Below, piece after piece: positions 1-7,571 of a stretch of 25,035 nt of DNA. Source of the DNA: a virus; IMG/VR virus record IMGVR_UViG_3300007541_009914, positions 1 through 25,035 of that record; one strand, 5' to 3'. The first letter of the stretch is position 1; the number at the start of each line of letters is the position of its first letter. A program made the position numbers and the translations under genes. The notes beneath the pieces are model-generated. The model made no database searches. It saw nothing but the letters and a program-made list of their open reading frames with translations, and had not been told where the DNA came from.

Positions 1-831
1 ACTAAAGAAAAGCTGATCACTGAGATAAAAGACTTTGGAACCACTCACAGTGTTGCTGAAAAAACGGCTCGACTTGTTTTCAAATCAGAAATAGTCGCCT
101 CTATTCTTGATTGGATCGAGAAAAAACAGATGGCTCAAGAGAGAGCAGAACTTCGAAAACTCAACAAGAATTTAGATAAAAACAAAAGCCCAAAACTCAT
201 TGATGCTCAACGTAAAGTGGATCGAGGAATTTGCATATTGGGCATCTATGAGGGACTATCTGCCCTATCTGCCGTGAGAAAATTTAGGGATACTCAAACA
301 ATCGGTGCATTTCCATTAAAAGGAAAATTCATCAACGTTAGCGATATGAAGAGCTCCGATATCATTAAAAATGATGAGGCCGTCCAGCTAATGGCATCGC
401 TTGGTCTAAAATTAGGTGAAGAACCGACTGGATTACGGTACGGTCGAATCTATCTCTATACTGATGCTGATCCTGATGGAAATTCGATCGCTGCGCTTCT
501 AATAAATTTCTTTAATAGATTTTGGCCAGAGCTTTTTGATCAGGGCCGAGTCTATAAAGTAATGACACCATTGGTTGTTGCAAAACGAGGAGCGACTGTG
601 AAGAATTTCTATACCAATGCTGAATTTAACGAGTGGTTAAACAAAAACCAAAGTTCTAATTGGCAGATAGAATATAAAAAGGGTCTAGCTGCGCTTGAGG
701 ATTCTGAATATGAAGAAATTATTAGAAATCCAAGAGTCGTGCAGCTCACAAACGATAAAGAACATAGAGATTCCTTAGAAATCTGGTTTGGAAACGATTC
801 TGCTCCTAGAAAAGAAAAACTTTTAAGTTAA
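1..831 (+). CDS. 39: Type II DNA topoisomerase large subunit (GyrB/ParE-like, T4 gp39-like), 5' truncated
   Basis: The frame is open from base 1, so the gene starts before the window; 276 residues are visible. With the next gene it would form a phage type II topoisomerase, which passes one duplex through another using ATP. The visible part is the TOPRIM region: the metal-binding glutamate lies in GIYEGLSA (visible residue 84), the conserved block GAFPLKGKFINV follows at about 102-113, and the metal-binding DADPDG is at 155-160, followed by a GyrB-type helix (LLINFFNRFWPEL). The ATPase domain is outside the window. T4 splits this subunit between genes 39 and 60; here the visible part, including TOPRIM, is one continuous frame. 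It ends 1 nt before the start of the medium subunit, so the two are probably translated together. Confidence 0.93.
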   Translation, partial: TKEKLITEIKDFGTTHSVAEKTARLVFKSEIVASILDWIEKKQMAQERAELRKLNKNLDKNKSPKLIDAQRKVDRGICILGIYEGLSALSAVRKFRDTQTIGAFPLKGKFINVSDMKSSDIIKNDEAVQLMASLGLKLGEEPTGLRYGRIYLYTDADPDGNSIAALLINFFNRFWPELFDQGRVYKVMTPLVVAKRGATVKNFYTNAEFNEWLNKNQSSNWQIEYKKGLAALEDSEYEEIIRNPRVVQLTNDKEHRDSLEIWFGNDSAPRKEKLLS

Positions 832-832
832 T

Positions 833-2200
833 ATGGCAAAGCAACAAGTCACAAAAAAGTCAATTACTGAATACCTTGATGATGATTATCATGAATATGC
901 AAAATACGTTATTGAGCATCGAGCAATTCCATCAGTTATAGATGGATTTAAGCCGACTCAGCGTAAAGTAATATTTGTTGCAAATAAGGTATGGCGAAAA
1001 GGTAATGAAAAGGCCCTTAAGATATTTCAGTTGGCAGGTAAGGTCGCATCGGACGCTCATTACCACCATGGCGATGGATCTCTTAATGCTGCCATTGTGG
1101 GAATGGCACAAAAATTTAAAAACTCAATGCCAGTATTGGAGGAAATAGGCCAGTTCGGTTCACTAAGATCGCCAGAAGCCGGTGCGCCTCGATATATCTC
1201 AACTAAACTGCATCCAAACTTCAGACAGCTCTACATGGATTTTGAGCTCCTGACTCCTAGATATGAGGAAGGCAATGAAATCGAGCCCGAATATTTTTTA
1301 CCTATCATTCCGACCGTATTGCTAAATGGTGGGAGCGGTATCGCAGTCGGTTTTGCAACCAATATTCTAAACCGCAATCCGCTCGATCTAATCGATTGCT
1401 GCCTTAAACGCCTTGATGGTAAAAAGTTTAAGGAACCTGCTCCATGGTACTTTGGTTATTCTGGAGAGCGTATTCAGGACCCTGAGAAACCGTCGTCTTG
1501 GACATTTAAAGGAACGTTTGATGTTAAGAATACGACAACAGTCGAAATAACTGAACTTCCTCCATCTATGACCTATGAAAAATTTGATACTTATCTAAAT
1601 AAGCTATCGGATGAAAATAAGGTGGTTGACTATGAAAATAATTGTAAATCCGATGTAAATTACATACTTAAGTTTAGACGAAAAGATCTTTCTGATCTTG
1701 AAAAAGGGGACCGTCTCACTAGATTTCTTAAGATGGAGGAGCGTCAGACCGAAAACCTTACTGTGCTTGATGAAAACGGTAATCTTCGAGTATTTGATCG
1801 ACCTGCTGAGATTATTGAATACTTTGTCGATTTTAGATTAAAGTACTATGATAAACGAAAAGCTCATCTTATCTCTACTCTTGAACATGAATTAATGGTT
1901 CTTTCAAATCGTGCTAGATTTATTAAAGCAATCATTGACGGTAAGCTAAAAGTGAATAATGTTCCAAAGAGTCAAATCATTCTTTATCTTCAAACAGATA
2001 ATTTTGATGAGATCGACGGTTCATATAACTATCTTCTTAATATGCCCATTCATACCCTAACTAAAGAAAAATATGAGGAGCTGCTTTCTAATGAGCATCA
2101 AAAACAAATTGAGCTTGATGAAGTAAAAAAGAAAGAACCTGCTCAAATGTATAAAAGCGATTTGCTTGACTTAAAGAAATCACTCAGTAAAATCTATTAA
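833..2200 (+). CDS. 52: Type II DNA topoisomerase medium subunit (GyrA/ParC-like, T4 gp52-like)
   Basis: DNA-breaking and rejoining subunit, partner of the preceding gene. At 455 aa it is close to T4 gp52 and far shorter than bacterial GyrA, because the C-terminal DNA-wrapping propeller is absent. Diagnostic motifs are IPSVIDGFKPTQRKV (about 32-46), the histidine-rich AHYHHGDGSL (75-84) and APRYISTKL, in which Tyr121 is the expected catalytic tyrosine that links covalently to DNA. LLNGGSGIAVGFATN is also typical of the family. The C-terminal part is helical and charged, consistent with the coiled-coil gate. The start follows the previous stop by 1 nt (TTAATATGG) with no Shine-Dalgarno sequence. 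Confidence 0.95.
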   Translation: MAKQQVTKKSITEYLDDDYHEYAKYVIEHRAIPSVIDGFKPTQRKVIFVANKVWRKGNEKALKIFQLAGKVASDAHYHHGDGSLNAAIVGMAQKFKNSMPVLEEIGQFGSLRSPEAGAPRYISTKLHPNFRQLYMDFELLTPRYEEGNEIEPEYFLPIIPTVLLNGGSGIAVGFATNILNRNPLDLIDCCLKRLDGKKFKEPAPWYFGYSGERIQDPEKPSSWTFKGTFDVKNTTTVEITELPPSMTYEKFDTYLNKLSDENKVVDYENNCKSDVNYILKFRRKDLSDLEKGDRLTRFLKMEERQTENLTVLDENGNLRVFDRPAEIIEYFVDFRLKYYDKRKAHLISTLEHELMVLSNRARFIKAIIDGKLKVNNVPKSQIILYLQTDNFDEIDGSYNYLLNMPIHTLTKEKYEELLSNEHQKQIELDEVKKKEPAQMYKSDLLDLKKSLSKIY

Positions 2201-2213
2201 TACTTGATATATT

Positions 2214-3287
2214 ATGCGAACAGCATTAACTTATGATGACATTCAATTGGTTCCGGAGTATTCAAAAATACGGACCCGAAAAAACATCAATCTTCGTACC
2301 CTAGTTAGCCGTCGATATGGTATTATGCGACCTTTCGTTGCGTCTCCAATGGACACAGTCTGTGAAAAGGAAATGGCATTCGAAATATTCCTTAATGGGG
2401 GAGTCGGCTGTATACATCGATTCATGACGATTGGAGACCAGGCCGCTCAGGTAAAGTGGTTACATCAAATGATTTATGGAGACGGTAATGGGGGTCCATT
2501 CGAAGACTGGGGAATTATGTTTGATGATTGGCACTCTGAAATCGATCTTATTCCAATAATGGCTGCAATTGGTGTCCAAGAAGAAGATAAGGAGCGTGCC
2601 GAAGCCCTTGTTCAACATGGCGCTAACATACTTCTCATCGATGTTGCGCATGGGCACCATCAAAAGGTTTATGACATGGTCAAGTGGTGTAAAACAAATC
2701 TTAATGAGCGAGTCGACATCATTGCAGGTAATATCGCAACCCGAGAAGCCGCTGAATTTTTACAGGACGCTGGAGCGGATGGCTTGCGAGTTGGAATAGG
2801 CGGAGGCTCCCTCTGCACCACTAGAATTCAAACGGGTTTTGGGATTCCAAACGTTACTTCTCTTATTGATGTGGTCAGTGCGGCAAAGGTACCTGTCATG
2901 GCAGATGGCGGTATTCGAACCAGCGGCGATATAGCAAAGGCCTTGGCCGTTGGCGCAAGTAGTGTTATGTTAGGTTCTTTATTAGCAGGCACTAAGGAAT
3001 CTCCTGGAGATCTTATTGATGGACGCGACGGACGATTCTATAAAAAATATCGAGGATCCGCATCTGCTGAAACCAAATCTGCTCACAACCAGTCGGTTCG
3101 ACACATTGAGGGTGAATCTACCATTGTGCCCTATAAGTTTGAGGCAAACTTAACTTTTACTAAATTAACCGATGGATTAAAATCAGCATTATCATATGCC
3201 GGTGCGGCTGATCTCAATTCATTTCATCCAAAATGGGTTACCGTTACCCAAGCCGGGCAAACCGAAGCAAAACCTCATTTACTTTAA
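2214..3287 (+). CDS. IMP dehydrogenase / GMP reductase family protein without CBS domains
   Basis: TIM-barrel purine-nucleotide enzyme of 357 aa. It has the phosphate-binding and catalytic loop GIGGGSLCTTR with the nucleophilic Cys201, the cofactor-side motif IDVAHGH (142-148), MADGGIRTSGDIAKA (229-243) and MLGSLLAGTKESPG (252-265). The N-terminus (LTYDDIQLVPEYS) is also typical. IMPDH usually has about 490 aa with two CBS domains inserted in the barrel; this protein lacks them and has a short post-YRG flap, so its length and layout resemble GMP reductase (about 346 aa). Sequence alone does not settle whether it oxidises IMP to XMP or reduces GMP to IMP. It lies 13 nt after the topoisomerase gene in the same direction, suggesting co-expression for guanine-nucleotide supply during replication (inference). 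Confidence 0.9.
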   Translation: MRTALTYDDIQLVPEYSKIRTRKNINLRTLVSRRYGIMRPFVASPMDTVCEKEMAFEIFLNGGVGCIHRFMTIGDQAAQVKWLHQMIYGDGNGGPFEDWGIMFDDWHSEIDLIPIMAAIGVQEEDKERAEALVQHGANILLIDVAHGHHQKVYDMVKWCKTNLNERVDIIAGNIATREAAEFLQDAGADGLRVGIGGGSLCTTRIQTGFGIPNVTSLIDVVSAAKVPVMADGGIRTSGDIAKALAVGASSVMLGSLLAGTKESPGDLIDGRDGRFYKKYRGSASAETKSAHNQSVRHIEGESTIVPYKFEANLTFTKLTDGLKSALSYAGAADLNSFHPKWVTVTQAGQTEAKPHLL

Positions 3288-3297
3288 TATTAATGTA

Positions 3298-3861
3298 ATG
3301 GCAAAAATTGAATTGACTAATGATCAGCTGCATCTTATCCAGCGAGCATTAGATCTCTATTCCAGAATAGGAATCCTTCAATTCTGGACGATCCTAGATC
3401 ATCCGACTATAGATAATGTAATTGAAAAAAGATTTTCACTAGATCGTCCCCTAGAGGTCGGCGATCGTACTCTTCGTGGTGAGGTGATTGAGATCGGAGA
3501 CGGCTGGATCAAAACGAGGGGTAGTTGGGGCAATGGTGAGGAAATTCGTGAGTGGACCGACGTTGATTCTGTTAAACATGCACCAGATTGGAGTAAGGTC
3601 CATGAGATTCGAGACGCAATTCGTATACTTGGTGGAGAAATTGCATGTCAAGCCACCGGTAGTGACAATTATCGATCTGGTAATGCCAGCTATGGAATAC
3701 ACCATCCGGATGTAGACGAATCATGTCGACAGGCCTTCGATATTATTCAAGTGATTCGGCATGAGTTTTGGAAGGCGAATCCGGACCGAAAAACAATCAC
3801 AGTCGACTCTAGTATACATTTCACATCAATTGGCCCATCTGTAAAAGTCAAGATAGACTGA
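3298..3861 (+). CDS. Conserved hypothetical phage protein (187 aa)
   Basis: The start at 3298 is preferred: a longer in-frame start at 3196 would overlap the preceding enzyme gene by 92 nt, whereas 3298 begins MAKIELTNDQLHLIQRALDL just after that gene ends. The N-terminal helix (about residues 5-30, ending YSRIGILQFWTILDHP) resembles a helix I have seen in many uncharacterised phage proteins. A beta-rich middle (about 40-80, GEVIEIGDGWIKTRGSWGNG) and a second helical segment (about 95-160) follow. I see no catalytic motif, signal peptide or membrane segment, and I do not assign a function. It is the last gene of the topoisomerase run and is followed by a strong terminator. Confidence 0.8.
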   Translation: MAKIELTNDQLHLIQRALDLYSRIGILQFWTILDHPTIDNVIEKRFSLDRPLEVGDRTLRGEVIEIGDGWIKTRGSWGNGEEIREWTDVDSVKHAPDWSKVHEIRDAIRILGGEIACQATGSDNYRSGNASYGIHHPDVDESCRQAFDIIQVIRHEFWKANPDRKTITVDSSIHFTSIGPSVKVKID

Positions 3862-3886
3862 GATATGTGATAGAATTATTTACTCT

Positions 3887-3910
3887 AAAGGGAGCTTATG
3901 CTCCCTTTTT
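3887..3910 (+). terminator. Rho-independent terminator of the topoisomerase/guaB-like run
   Basis: A perfect 9-bp stem (AAAGGGAGC / GCTCCCTTT) with the 4-base loop TTAT lies 25 nt after the stop at 3861 and runs into a T tract. It separates the replication/nucleotide genes from the next promoter at 3926. Confidence 0.88.
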
Positions 3911-3925
3911 ATTTTAGTAAAGTTC

Positions 3926-3935
3926 GATAAATAAT
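3926..3935 (+). promoter_or_regulatory. Late-type promoter motif GATAAATAAT
   Basis: CGATAAATAATAAAAA spans 3925-3940, 18 nt before the GTG start of the lysozyme gene and just after a terminator. It matches 7 of 8 bases of the T4 late promoter TATAAATA. The same 10-mer occurs before two other virion-type genes on the opposite strand (9571-9580 and 5827-5836), which supports a real promoter. Confidence 0.7.
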
Positions 3936-3953
3936 AAAAAGAAACCAATAAGC

Positions 3954-4769
3954 GTGATTTCTAATTTCAATAAGTGGCTAAGCATATACGAACAGGCAAC
4001 AGAGTCTTCCTCTGAACCGACTGAGTATACTATTGATAGTCGTCCCAATCATATCTATCGAATTGCTTCTGGTGGGGGCTGGCAATATCAAAAAAAAGAT
4101 ACTAAAAACAAAAATGTTTGGCACTGGGTTGAAAATAAGGAAAGCGTTGCTGCCTTAAATAAGAAATACAATAAGACTTACAAGACATACGAAAAACCAA
4201 AGTTGCCTCTTGAAACAGAAAACGATGAGTCAAACTTTAATATGGCAAAGCACTATATTCAAAAAAACTTCAATCAACGTAAGGAAGTGGTCAATGCCAT
4301 TAAAAAAGCAGGTAAGACTCTAGGCATGTCCAATAATTCGATCGCCGTCCTATTGGGTAATGTCGGTCGAGAAAATGGTTTTAAATGGGAAACGATCGCA
4401 ACTCCTCACGTAGATCCAAAAAACAGCAAGACGAATTTTGGAATTATCAGCTGGCAGGGAGTTCGTCGTGATAAGTTATTAGAAAAACTGAAAGAAGCCG
4501 GTGTGTATAAGGACGGCAAGATAGTTGGAACAGTTGATAAGACCATCCTAACTATGATGCAATTCATTAAGGATGAAATGGGACCAACTACATTTGGCAA
4601 GTTACAATCGAACATTTCAACAGCTGATGCTGCAGATATATTTTACAAATACATCGTTTACTCAATGGGTAAATATAATAGACCTGATGATTATTTCCAC
4701 GCTTGGAAGAATCACATGTGGGCCAAGGCAGCAAAGGATGTTGGACTAATTGATTATAACTATGCTTAA
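3954..4769 (+). CDS. Phage tail-lysozyme-like muralytic protein with a capsid-targeting-like N-terminus
   Basis: 271 aa, GTG start, no Shine-Dalgarno sequence, directly behind a late-type promoter. Residues about 95-255 resemble the phage tail lysozyme domain: a helix with the likely catalytic glutamate (LLGNVGRENGF, Glu140), then NFGIISWQGVRRDKLL, in which family members have a G-x-x-Q-W-type block, then a helix (TMMQFIKDEM). It should cleave the peptidoglycan backbone. Residues about 33-72 (HIYRIASGGGWQYQ, VWHWVENKESVAALNKKY) form a small separate module. The first 13 residues are an amphipathic leader ending IYE, then QAT, like the capsid protein site IFE/QAT. This fits a prohead-protease cleavage site and a T4-type capsid-targeting sequence (inference). 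Alternatives are a tail-associated lysin or an endolysin. Confidence 0.75.
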   Translation: MISNFNKWLSIYEQATESSSEPTEYTIDSRPNHIYRIASGGGWQYQKKDTKNKNVWHWVENKESVAALNKKYNKTYKTYEKPKLPLETENDESNFNMAKHYIQKNFNQRKEVVNAIKKAGKTLGMSNNSIAVLLGNVGRENGFKWETIATPHVDPKNSKTNFGIISWQGVRRDKLLEKLKEAGVYKDGKIVGTVDKTILTMMQFIKDEMGPTTFGKLQSNISTADAADIFYKYIVYSMGKYNRPDDYFHAWKNHMWAKAAKDVGLIDYNYA

Positions 4770-5242
4770 TGAATTATGAAATCTTAAAAAGAATATTCGT
4801 CGTTGTTTTTTCGACAATTGCCCCATTTCTAATACACTTTACAGTTGGGCCGATTGATTCTATCTCTAAGTCATGGAATACTGATATGCAGCCCGTCTTT
4901 ATTTTAACCAATGCAATGGTCAGTTATTTCTTTTTTGGCACAAAACATTGGCAGATTCCAGGCATATCTCTGTTGTTATTGACTGCATTGTCAATAAATT
5001 ATTATCCTTCGTTACATAACGCAACCGCCGCCGTCTTTTTTATAAGCAGCGCAATCGGTTTATTAAGTCTGCGTAAATTTAGATATTATCTTTGGATCTA
5101 TTTAGCATCCGTACCCGTTGGGCTTTTTACGAATCTTTATTGGTTTGAGACCTTTGCGATATTGGTGCTTTGTGTATACCACCTGCATGTGATCATTTAT
5201 GGATACCTTCGAGTTGGAGACAAGTTATTTAAGGGTGAGTAA
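4769..5242 (+). CDS. Multi-pass membrane protein of unknown function
   Basis: 157 aa with about five hydrophobic segments (roughly residues 8-27, 42-58, 64-80, 86-101 and 106-145, the last probably two helices), joined by short loops; the C-terminus (RVGDKLFKGE) is charged. The start overlaps the lysozyme stop (TAATG), indicating translational coupling. A membrane protein directly after a lysozyme invites the idea of a holin or lysis regulator, but it has more segments than a typical holin and no family signature I recognise, so that remains a guess. Its 3' end overlaps the convergent gene on the other strand by 18 nt. Confidence 0.72.
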   Translation: MNYEILKRIFVVVFSTIAPFLIHFTVGPIDSISKSWNTDMQPVFILTNAMVSYFFFGTKHWQIPGISLLLLTALSINYYPSLHNATAAVFFISSAIGLLSLRKFRYYLWIYLASVPVGLFTNLYWFETFAILVLCVYHLHVIIYGYLRVGDKLFKGE

Positions 5243-5590
5243 GTATTTTAATTGATTGATTTCTCCAATCATTTCGTCCTTTAAATTTAAAAGATCGCTA
5301 TCCATCGTTTTGTCCAGTTGTTCACAAAAATCAATCATAAACTTTATAAATGATTCTAAAAACTCATCAATGCTCATTTCACCGATATTACTTAATACTA
5401 TCGTATCATTCGGCGTGACCACGACTCTCCCGTATTTTCCCATATAGATCTCAACGAACTTATCTGCAAGATCAGTAAGATTACCATGCACCTTACCGAA
5501 GGCTTTATGGCGAGCATATGACTGAGTCTGCCAGGGTAAAATCTTAAATTGATTTAATGTACCCAATAGGGCGCTTGCTAAAGATATCAT
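5225..5590 (-). CDS. Small helical protein, DUF5856-like (possible ferritin/Dps-like fold)
   Basis: 121 aa, all-helical. The segment LNQFKILPWQTQSYARHKAFGKVHG (about 12-36) followed by LADKFVEIYMGKYG resembles a family of phage and giant-virus proteins I recall as DUF5856. The spacing of W, H and E residues is also reminiscent of the first two helices of Dps/ferritin-like proteins, where such residues bind iron; this link is inference. It starts 3 nt after the upstream 75-aa gene, so both should be read from the GATAAATAAT promoter at 5827-5836. It could be a virion or late host-interaction protein; no function is established. Confidence 0.65.
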   Translation of the reverse strand: MISLASALLGTLNQFKILPWQTQSYARHKAFGKVHGNLTDLADKFVEIYMGKYGRVVVTPNDTIVLSNIGEMSIDEFLESFIKFMIDFCEQLDKTMDSDLLNLKDEMIGEINQLKYLLTLK

Positions 5591-5593
5591 AAC

Positions 5594-5821
5594 TTATTTC
5601 TTTTTTCTTTCTGGAACCTCAATGATTATCAAATTATCCTTTCTGGTGACCTTGAATCCCTTTGGACTAAGATTCTTATAGTAACTCAAATATTCTTTTG
5701 CCCTATCATGAGACTTTTCCGGTGCGTCCATCGGACGATCCTTCTTTTTTACTGGACCCGATAATGAGTCAGTGATCTTGATAAAAGAATCAAAGGAAAT
5801 TATTTTGTCAGAATCTTTCAT
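5594..5821 (-). CDS. Small hypothetical late protein (75 aa)
   Basis: 75 aa, strongly charged, with a lysine-rich C-terminus (VPERKKK) and a conserved-looking centre (SHDRAKEYLSYYKNLSPKGF). The N-terminal helix (KIISFDSFIKITDS) loosely resembles capsid-targeting leaders of T4-like internal proteins, but it lacks the glutamate expected at a cleavage site. The ATG at 5819-5821 lies only 5 nt past the GATAAATAAT motif, so the transcript may be nearly leaderless. It sits immediately downstream of the capsid gene terminator. I do not recognise the family. Confidence 0.65.
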   Translation of the reverse strand: MKDSDKIISFDSFIKITDSLSGPVKKKDRPMDAPEKSHDRAKEYLSYYKNLSPKGFKVTRKDNLIIIEVPERKKK

Positions 5822-5826
5822 TCTAA

Positions 5827-5836
5827 ATTATTTATC
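5827..5836 (-). promoter_or_regulatory. Late-type promoter motif GATAAATAAT (minus strand)
   Basis: The plus strand reads ATTATTTATC, the reverse complement of the motif at 3926-3935. It lies between the capsid gene terminator and the ATG at 5821, restarting transcription for the two small genes. The spacing to the ATG is very short. Confidence 0.65.
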
Positions 5837-5845
5837 TCTATAAAC

Positions 5846-5875
5846 AAAAAAAGAGGACCTAAAAAAGATCCTCTT
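5846..5875 (-). terminator. Terminator after the major capsid protein gene
   Basis: On the minus strand this is a 9-bp stem with one G-U wobble (AAGAGGATC / GGTCCTCTT), a 7-base loop and a following run of seven U. The wobble pairs only in minus-strand RNA; on the plus strand the same position is a C-A mismatch. This shows it is tuned for the capsid gene, whose stop is 23 nt upstream. Confidence 0.85.
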
Positions 5876-5898
5876 TTCTTTTATGCTAAGGGTTAAGA

Positions 5899-7542
5899 TT
5901 AGCTGAAGTTTGCAGGCGCAACACCTCCAGTAAGAACACCTAGATCACCAACAACGTTCATAGAAACGTATTGTGTTTCTGGGTGCCATCCAGCCTCAGT
6001 GATAGCATAGCGAGACTTCATTCCAATCTTAGGAGAGAAAGTACCCTCAGAGATTGTTTGAAGAGACTCAGCCATGATGTAAGGCATGAATTTAACTCCT
6101 GGTTCTTCGTCAGCACCTTTACGGCCGATCATGATACGTGAATCACCAAACTTCAAGTTAGGGTCAACATATACTTGAACTCCGTAAACTTTACCAGCTG
6201 GGTAAAGGTTACCGGCTACACCAGCCATATCTGTTGGAACCTGTGCGATTGAGTAACCAGCAACATCAGCAAGTGCAGAAGCAACTCGTCCGTTTGTTAC
6301 TAGGAATGTACCTGCACCGAAACGTCCTCTGTGGTAGATAAGGTTAGCAAGTTCAAGGATCTTGGTAACCAGACGTCTTTGTAATGTAGATACGTTCTCG
6401 AATCCACCTGCGCCAGTTGCGAGGTCTAGTGTAGTAAGACCTGTACCTTCAACTAGATCAATCTCGTCTGAGTGAGTATCAGCAAGCTGGAACACACGGT
6501 CAACAAGACGCTTGTTGATTGATTGTGCAAGGTCGTTAACTGCAACGTTCTCCAACATAGAGATTACGTCGTAGTTCCATACACGGTTAAGGTCTTGGAT
6601 CTGCTCAACAGTTGCAGAGATAGAAACTTGATCAGATTCTGCCTCAACAAACTTAGTGAACATTCTTAGACCCATTTGACGGAACCTAGAAACTTCTGAA
6701 TCCTCACGTCTCATGTTAGTAGGAAGCGAACCTGTAGTAGGTAGGTAAGGACCTTGGAAGTCTTGAGTTGCATAATTCGCATCAGAAACTCCAGAGAAAC
6801 CAGAAATATGGTTTTCAAGAGCAGATACTAGGCCAACCGCTCCAGTCGCAACTGCAGCTGAAGTGTCACCAGCAATGGTCAAGGTGTTTCCTTCCAATGC
6901 ACCGCTTAGAGTGTTTGTACCTGCATCAGATACCACTTTAAGGATAAGGAATCCGTCTACTCTTGAGTAACCCACTAAGTCTAGAACGAAGAGGCCGGCG
7001 CCGGCGCCTGAAACAGTTACTGTATCACCAGCGACCGCATTAGGGAAATCGTCTGCAGTAAGTCCTGTGACCTTAATCATGTAAGGATCACTGTCCGTGT
7101 CCGTGCGACCACCAGCATATACGTAATCCAAGTAAGGAAGGAATCCTACTGGAGAATCCATTGGTACAACAGGAACAAGGTCGAAACCGATTGTTTTAGC
7201 TGCAACTTGGATCGCTACTGGAAGTAGAGAAGGGAACTTGTCACCAGAACCAGAATCAGCGTAAGAATTCTTTGCTCCTGCTGAGAATGGAGTCTGATTT
7301 TGTAATGGAGCTGTTGGAGCTCCCATGTAACCGCCCAACGAGTTAGGAGTTTGGAAGAACAGACCTGGAGCAGTTGCTTGCTCAAAGATCGGTGCAGTAT
7401 TGTCAAAAATCGCGTGGTTGTGAGCGTACTCAGCCAACCAAGGAGTTTTTTCAAGGTTTGCTCCGTAACCTTCAAGTACAGGCTTCCAAGTGTTCACCAA
7501 CTTCTGGTCGCTCGAACGTTTAAAAACTTTAGTACGTGCCAT
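5899..7542 (-). CDS. 23: Major capsid protein (T4 gp23-like)
   Basis: 547 aa; T4 gp23 has 521. The N-terminal helix LVNTWKPVLEGYG (15-27) closely matches the T4 gp23 start region (LLNKWKPLLEG). LVPVVPMDSPVGFLPYLDYVYAG matches the gp23 block with the QPMNSPTG-type motif. A likely maturation site is IFE54/Q55-A-T, which fits the T4 gp21 rule (L/I-x-E); removal would shed a 54-residue propeptide, against 65 in T4. Residues about 158-250 form a Gly/Ala/Val/Thr-rich beta insertion, probably a surface domain. Base composition is less AT-rich than in neighbouring genes and AAC-type codons are favoured, as expected for a highly expressed protein. The leader has a run of twelve A and no Shine-Dalgarno sequence. 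It lies downstream of the protease-scaffold gene and ends at a strong terminator. Confidence 0.93.
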   Translation of the reverse strand: MARTKVFKRSSDQKLVNTWKPVLEGYGANLEKTPWLAEYAHNHAIFDNTAPIFEQATAPGLFFQTPNSLGGYMGAPTAPLQNQTPFSAGAKNSYADSGSGDKFPSLLPVAIQVAAKTIGFDLVPVVPMDSPVGFLPYLDYVYAGGRTDTDSDPYMIKVTGLTADDFPNAVAGDTVTVSGAGAGLFVLDLVGYSRVDGFLILKVVSDAGTNTLSGALEGNTLTIAGDTSAAVATGAVGLVSALENHISGFSGVSDANYATQDFQGPYLPTTGSLPTNMRREDSEVSRFRQMGLRMFTKFVEAESDQVSISATVEQIQDLNRVWNYDVISMLENVAVNDLAQSINKRLVDRVFQLADTHSDEIDLVEGTGLTTLDLATGAGGFENVSTLQRRLVTKILELANLIYHRGRFGAGTFLVTNGRVASALADVAGYSIAQVPTDMAGVAGNLYPAGKVYGVQVYVDPNLKFGDSRIMIGRKGADEEPGVKFMPYIMAESLQTISEGTFSPKIGMKSRYAITEAGWHPETQYVSMNVVGDLGVLTGGVAPANFS

Positions 7543-7571
7543 TTTTAAGTTGATTTTTTTTTTTTGTTGTT

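Noticed and set aside
3196-3297. Upstream in-frame extension of the hypothetical gene at 3298
   Set aside because: It lies inside the guaB-like gene in another frame, and its residues look like a shadow translation; the ATG at 3298 gives a natural start just after that gene ends.
7215-7475. Minus-strand 86-codon frame inside the capsid gene
   Set aside because: Overlaps the well-supported gp23-like gene in another frame and shows no protein-like pattern.
7554-7565. Run of twelve T (A on the minus strand) before the capsid gene, as a possible terminator or slippage site
   Set aside because: There is no stem beside it and it is not in a coding region; it fits better as an A-rich translation leader.
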